64,000 nt of DNA from assembly GCF_018446385.1 (NCBI RefSeq), contig NW_024589864.1, forward strand, positions 62,001 to 126,000, in the 5' to 3' direction. The stretch's first letter is position 1. The number at the start of each line of letters is the position of its first letter. This document shows positions 58,452-64,000 of the stretch, piece after piece. A program made the translations under genes and the position numbers. The DNA is from Zingiber officinale (Eukaryota; Streptophyta; Magnoliopsida; Zingiberales; Zingiberaceae). Under the pieces are notes generated by a model. That model made no database searches. It was not told where the DNA came from and worked only from the letters and a program-made list of their open reading frames with translations.

Positions 58452-58889
58452 ATCTCCCCCTTTTTGATGTTTGACAACCTGTTTAAGTTAGGGAAACATA
58501 AATGCAATACATATGCAAATAAATATGCAAATCAACTCATGCATAAATAATGGAACCTAAATCTCTAGGCTCCCCGTTCACCTAAGCTCCCCCTTGAGCT
58601 AGGATTTCCCGCAAAGGTAAACTTCTCCCCCTTTGCCTAAAGAATCGCTCCCCCTTTACCTAAGCTCTCCCTCGAGTTAGGATTTCTTGCAAAGGTGTAT
58701 AGGTTTCTCACTTAAACCTAGACTTCTCCCCCTTTGCCATACATCAAAAAGAGCTCCAACAATATCCCAATTGTTGAAAATATATCATCCAAATTGACCC
58801 TAAACTCATGTATTTATCCCCCATGGATCTCATACATTTAAACGAGTTGACACGGTCAAGAACAACGTTAAAAAAATATTTTTAGGCTG

Positions 58890-59095
58890 GTATCAGTCGA
58901 CTGAACTAGGTACCAGTCGACTGCCCCCTTCGACAGAACCTTACAGAAGCATTCTGTGGTTGAAATCTATTGTTACCAGTCGACTGGTATCGGCACCAGT
59001 CGACTGGTATCGGTAAAATGAGCTTACAGAAACATTCTGTGCTAAAAAATACTGTTACCAGTCGACTGGTATCTGCACCAGTCGACTGGCACCCT
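58890..59095. repeat. Cluster of ACCAGTCGACTGGT palindromes outside the LTR
   Basis: At least five copies or near copies in 200 bases (about 58914, 58975, 58994, 59056 and 59074), in pairs joined by TATCGGC or TATCTGC. Same module as inside the family B LTR. Confidence 0.8.
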
Positions 59096-62000
59096 ATTTC
59101 TGCAAAAATCAGCCTTTTCAGGCCAACTTCATAAATACACCAGAAATTCCCTAGACCTCCAAAAATCTCCAAATTTTGTGGAGAGGTCTATTGTACCCTT
59201 GTATACTTGGAAAAAATATATATAAAAATATATTTATCACAGATCCTAAGATTGACATAAAATTCAAAACTAGCTAAATAGTTCAATTGAACATTGACCT
59301 AAAGTCCTAGTTTTGGCTTCCTCTTGATGTATCTGCCCATACTAAATCACAATACTTCCCTAGCATGAGTTTATATGACATCTATACATCAAAAATTAAT
59401 TTTTATGTAATATGACCCCCAATGTCATATTTTCATGCATGAAACACATCCCAATTGTGTCAACCCACTAGGTTAGAGACTTAAGTTTGTCTCTTAACCA
59501 CTTGGCACATTTGATAATCCATCTATCATGGGTCCCAAAAGCTCTTCCTATCCTTAGGAATCTTAACCTTAGTCACCTCTCTTGGTGACTCATCCACTAT
59601 GGCTAGGTCACTTCGATGCACCTCGGGTGACACTTGGCCTACTAAACTCACCTTCTTAACCTTAGACACTTTGTCTTTGATTAATTTCTTCTTGTCCTTA
59701 ATCTTGGACACCTCATCCTTGCTATAATTATATGCTACCCTAGCATATTCCTTCTTATTGGCGTTGGATGACTCTCCCTTGTCCTTGGTAACACCTCTCA
59801 TACCAATGTCATATGCTACCTTAACACTTGACCTCCTTTTGATCTTGGAAAAGATTTTTATGTTTCCAAAGCGTAACTCCCCCTTAAAATATGGTCAAAC
59901 TTCCATCATTGCACCAACAATGACTTGGGGTTCCTAAATAATTAGGAAAACCAAAACTCGAAGTTTTGAGGTTCAAAATTCAATAATGAAACTAAACCTC
60001 AACCGAAACTTCACTTTGGTTTTTCTTAACCAATCCATACTTGTTTTCATCATGAAAACTCATGTAAACATTATTTAGGGTATACTTTATCAGGGAAAAA
60101 TAGTTTTCTATGAAAATACTTTCTGTTTTCAAATATTGACACAAATTTGAAAACTCTTGAAAACTTCAATGTTTTCTCCTAATTTGTGTCTAACTCTTCA
60201 ATAATGATTACTATCAAAAGATAGTCTTCACCAAGGTTTTTTAAAAGTATTTTGAAATCATTTTTAAAACCAATATCCAACTACGTTCTTTGGGCTCAAT
60301 GCACATGACTTGTACATTAGCTTTTCCCAATGATTGGAAAACACATAACTATGTGTTTTGATGAACCTAAAACTCAACAAGATGCACTAAATCAACATCT
60401 TGAGTTTTGTTCACCATCTTAACATCTCACTTGTATCTAACGTGTATTAAAACACATACAAGTCACCTTATAGTTCTTTGTGAGATGTATATTTGGTCTT
60501 GCCCTAAACTAAGGGATCATGCATCTCTATCCAGGCATTGTAAAAATCATGATCATCCATCTAGGATGTCACTTGATATGATCCCTCTTATTGGAACACT
60601 TTCATACATAATAAATGTCTTTTGTCCTTAATTACAAGGAAATTGACATACTGCATGATGATTAATGACACACATCAAAATAAGCAATTTTCAAAAGCAA
60701 AGCATGTTATAGCTACGTGATGTATGTATGACATGACATGGTATTTTTATATTTTTCATAATAAAATGAATGCAACACATGATGTCATGACATATAATAT
60801 GCAATCAATCATGGTATTTTAACATAAATAAAATATACCTAGATAATCTAAGTATCCTTAAACCTTAGCTAAAACCTTAAAATTAAGCCTAGATTGCTTA
60901 TCTCTTGAAAGAATGCCAAAACCCAGCTTGGCATTTCTTTTATCCCTTTTCTATTTGTGCCAATTGAAATTAAGAATTCAATCCTCAAATATTTGTTTGG
61001 CACATATTACTCTCTTTAAGGATCAAACATTTAGATTGAGACTTAATTTTGTTCTTAATCCTTTAAGAACATGCTAAGATCTCAACTAGCCATTTCTATT
61101 CCTTTTCAAGTGTGCCAATTTACATGTATTTCAATTCCTTAAGATTTGACATACTTTGTTCTTCCAAATAGTAATTACTTTGGATTAAGGTTAAAAATCT
61201 CCCTTAACCCATCAAAAGGAGACCAAGATCCCAACTTGTATTCCTTGTATTTTCATATTTGTGTCAATTTAAGTTAAACTCAAATCCTCAAATTTTGACA
61301 CAATTTACTCTTCTTAAAGAGTACACTTAATAATCCTTTTCATTTTCAAAGGTTAACAATAACCTTGAAAATGCTTTCAAGTGTCAACTTTTATCAAGGT
61401 TGGGTTAACTACCCTTCCAATTGGAGTTGACACTCTCTAAACCCATCTAGGGTGTAGAGACTATGCTCCTAGGAACCCAAAACCTATTGGTGCTCCTTGG
61501 ATGCTCTAGGTACTCACTAGGGATGACTTCCCTAAATACCTTCCTAAGGACCTTTCTAGGCTTCTTAGAAGCCTTGGTCACTTCCACTAGGTCACTTCTA
61601 GGGCTAACTCCCCTTGTAACCTTATTTGTGACTTTATTAGACTTATTAGAAGTTTTAGTCACATTGGTCTTTGCAAAAGTACTCTTAGGGACAACTTTCC
61701 TTGTACTTTTAGCTTGACCACTAGTCCTATGTTTGGTTCCATAGCTATATGGAATCCTATGAAAGGAAGTCACATCCTTCTTGGCTTTGAGTTTGTATCC
61801 CAAACCTCTATAGCCATTGGATGACTCTTGTCTAGCTTTTCCAATGTTGTGCTCACTTTGCCCCTTAAGCAAGTTTTCCATTTTTGCTAAGGTTCTCTCT
61901 AAGTTATCAAGTCTTGACCTTAGGACTTGGTTTTCCCTTACTAAATCCATAGATTTGGATTTTTGTTGATTCCTATGAGCATTGCTAGCCTTAGGCTTAT

Positions 62001-62749
62001 ATCTAAAGTCCTTAGAATTATTGCCTAAGTAGTTATCTACCTTCCTAACCTTATGTATGGTAGATCTAGCATGAGAAGGTATATATTTGTCCTTAGGTTT
62101 ATCATGCATTCTATTTTCATGATAAATAGCATTATAACGATTTAAATTTGAACTAGCATTCAAATTAGGGTTTACCTCCCTTACCCTTGAAGCTCTCTTC
62201 TTCTCCCACTTCTTCAAGTGCGCCAATTTCTTGAGCTCTCCTCTCCTTGGGCACTTTGTGTGGTAGTGACCTCACTCACCACATGTAAAGCACCTAATGT
62301 GCTTCTTCTCCTTCTTCTTCTTCTTACAACTCACATTAGTTTCTAAATTAACTTTAGTGAGTTTAGGATTTATCTTCTTTACCTTCTTGAGCGAAGGACA
62401 CCTACTCTTGTAGTGCCCCATCTTACCACACTCAAAACATTTGATGTGGTCCTTTGTGCTCTTCTTGGTAGTTGAAGTAGAGTGTTGAGCTTCCAAGATC
62501 TCCTCTTCCTCAGATTTCTCTTCTTCCTCTTCACTTGAAGATGTGGACTCTTCCACTTCTTCATCTCTTGAGGATGTGGAAGATCTCTCCTCTTCCGCCT
62601 CTTCCTTCTCTTTCTCTTCCTCCTCTTCTTTTCCTCCTCGAATGTTGACCTCTTGTCAACATCGGATTGGTCCTTCTCTTCTTGGACAAATGAGCCATTT
62701 TCCTTGGGCTCTTCCACTCCTTGGATTTTTATAGGGTCTTCATAATTTC

Positions 62750-62940
62750 GAATTTTGAATTTGATTTTTAATTTTTAATTTTTAATTTTTAATTTAATTT
62801 TTAATTTTTAATTTTTAATTTAATTTCAAATTTTAAATTTTGAATTTGATTTTTAATTTTTAATTTTTAATTTTTAATTTAATTTTTAATTTTAAATTTT
62901 AAATTTTTAATTTTTAATTTAATTTTGAATTTTGAATTAA
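62750..62940. repeat. AT simple repeat (TTTTTAATTT units)
   Basis: About 190 bases of TTTTTAATTTTTAATTT with ATTTTGAATTT variants. It lies between two gag-like stretches. Confidence 0.9.
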
Positions 62941-64000
62941 GATCGTTTTCATTTTAGCTTTCCCTGGATCACGACCTCGATATGGTCTGTCGAGGTAGTA
63001 TATTTGATCCTTCGGAACCCAGTATTGGCCAAGTCCAATTTGATTTATCAATTTGGACTTGGGGACCCATGCTTGGACTGATTTACTACTTTGTTTGTTT
63101 ATTAAGGATAAATAAGATTTGTATTTCTTTTTACTTTTATATCCTATCCCAGTTCTATTGTAGACGGCTCTTTGTGTCCCAAGAATTAGATCCAAATTCT
63201 TGGAGCCCAGAGAGAACTTTTCTAAAGTAATTTTTAAATCTTTTAACTGATTTTTCAGATTTGAATTTTCTTTCTCAAGTTGTTGTACTTGAATTGAATC
63301 TTCAGTTAAAGATTTTGAGTTAGTTACTCCTTTAAGAATGGTTACTTCTTTTAAAAGTGACTTAATTTTTAAATTTGACTTGGCTAATTTGCGAAGTAAA
63401 TAATTGACTAAATTATTAAGCCTAGGAATACTTACAGCGGAGTCTGGCCCTTCGGAAACGGATGCGGATCCGTGGCTTTGCTCGGAGTCGGCTTCTGACT
63501 CGCTCTCGGATTCGCTGATCTGGTCCCGGGCCATCAATGCGAGTAAACTCGTTTGATCGAGTTCATCGTCTTCGTCCTCCGAAGAGGATTCGTCCCCGGT
63601 TACCTTTAGGACTTTCCTTCTTCTTTGCTTCTTGGCTTCCTTTTGATTGGGGCAGTTGGCTTTTATATGCCCCTTTTGGTTGCACCCGTAGCAAGTGACT
63701 TCGAATTTTGTCTTTGAGTTCTGTTGAGCCTCCTTGGATTGAACTGCCTTCTTCAGATCTTTCTTGTTGAAGCCCTTCTTCTTCTTGTAGAGTTTCTTTA
63801 CAAGATTCACAAATTCGCTGGCCAGTTCATCTTCTGAATCTTCTGAATCGGGTTCGTCTTCTGATTCCGATTCAACTTTTCACCGTCCTCTTGATTCCCG
63901 TGTTCGACTCGTTCCTGCAACCAAAGCAATCCCTTTCTCGGATGGCTGTGCATTAGTTTGTTCATGGAGTTCGAATTCACTAAATAATTCGTCTAATTTT

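Larger units (their letters stand above)
58452..64000 (-). mobile_element. Interior of a minus-strand Copia-type element with gag only, running off the window
   Basis: Downstream (minus sense: upstream) of the 3' LTR. Coding traces on the minus strand are gag-like only: about 62.9-64.0 kb with a CCHC knuckle (CYGCNQKGHIKANC), acidic stretches and a Leu/Lys coiled coil; about 62.25-62.7 kb with an acidic/basic run and knuckles CFECGKMGHYKSRC and CFTCGE; about 61.4-62.2 kb, a Lys/Asn/Ser-rich gag tail; and a short trace near 59.5-59.8 kb. No protease, integrase or reverse transcriptase was seen, so it is nonautonomous and broken. The duplicated knuckle regions suggest that two gag pieces are joined, or that two elements abut near 62.75-62.9 kb. 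The 5' end is outside the window. Confidence 0.72.

Overview
The window looks like nuclear DNA from a flowering plant, probably a monocot. The evidence is small multi-exon genes with short GT-AG introns, very GC-rich exons set in AT-rich intergenic DNA, an Au-type SINE, a plant RTE LINE, hAT-like MITEs and nested Copia and Gypsy LTR retrotransposons. The order is a guess: the LTR families feel like those of Zingiberales, but I could not run a search.

Layout. 1-2780 is a decayed RTE LINE split by a solo LTR. 3443-5332 (minus) is a GT47 exostosin-type glycosyltransferase gene with five exons. 5333-7351 is AT-rich and holds one hAT-like MITE. 7352-28005 is a nest of LTR elements: a 3.7 kb gag-only Copia-type element (7498-11230), solo or partial LTRs of at least five families, and a 5.2 kb non-coding Gypsy-type element (17105-22284) full of minisatellite. 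A solo LTR at 28159-29053 and uninformative DNA follow.

31352-35859 (plus) is a three-exon gene for a coiled-coil, tail-anchored protein. Its 3 kb first intron contains an antisense LTR and a MITE, and an Au SINE lies just after its stop codon. 36384-37109 (plus) is a DUF4408/DUF761 protein gene. 38797-46364 (minus) is a 13-exon SEC14-nodulin (SFH-type) phosphatidylinositol transfer protein gene. 47225-50175 (minus) is a two-exon receptor-like protein gene with about 32 leucine-rich repeats and no kinase.

52598-64000 is again retrotransposon: an old LTR split by a Gypsy-family solo LTR and by a young, internally deleted Copia element, then the 3' end of a minus-strand gag-only Copia-type element that runs off the window.

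The five host genes are not a functional cluster. They touch the cell surface and secretory system (GT47, receptor-like protein), lipid signalling (SFH) and membrane-anchored scaffolds (coiled-coil protein). Exact target-site duplications let most of the insertions be placed in order. The least expected feature is a swappable palindrome module at a similar place in several LTR families. Two host genes also carry single-base indels in short A runs; these may be real or may be assembly errors.
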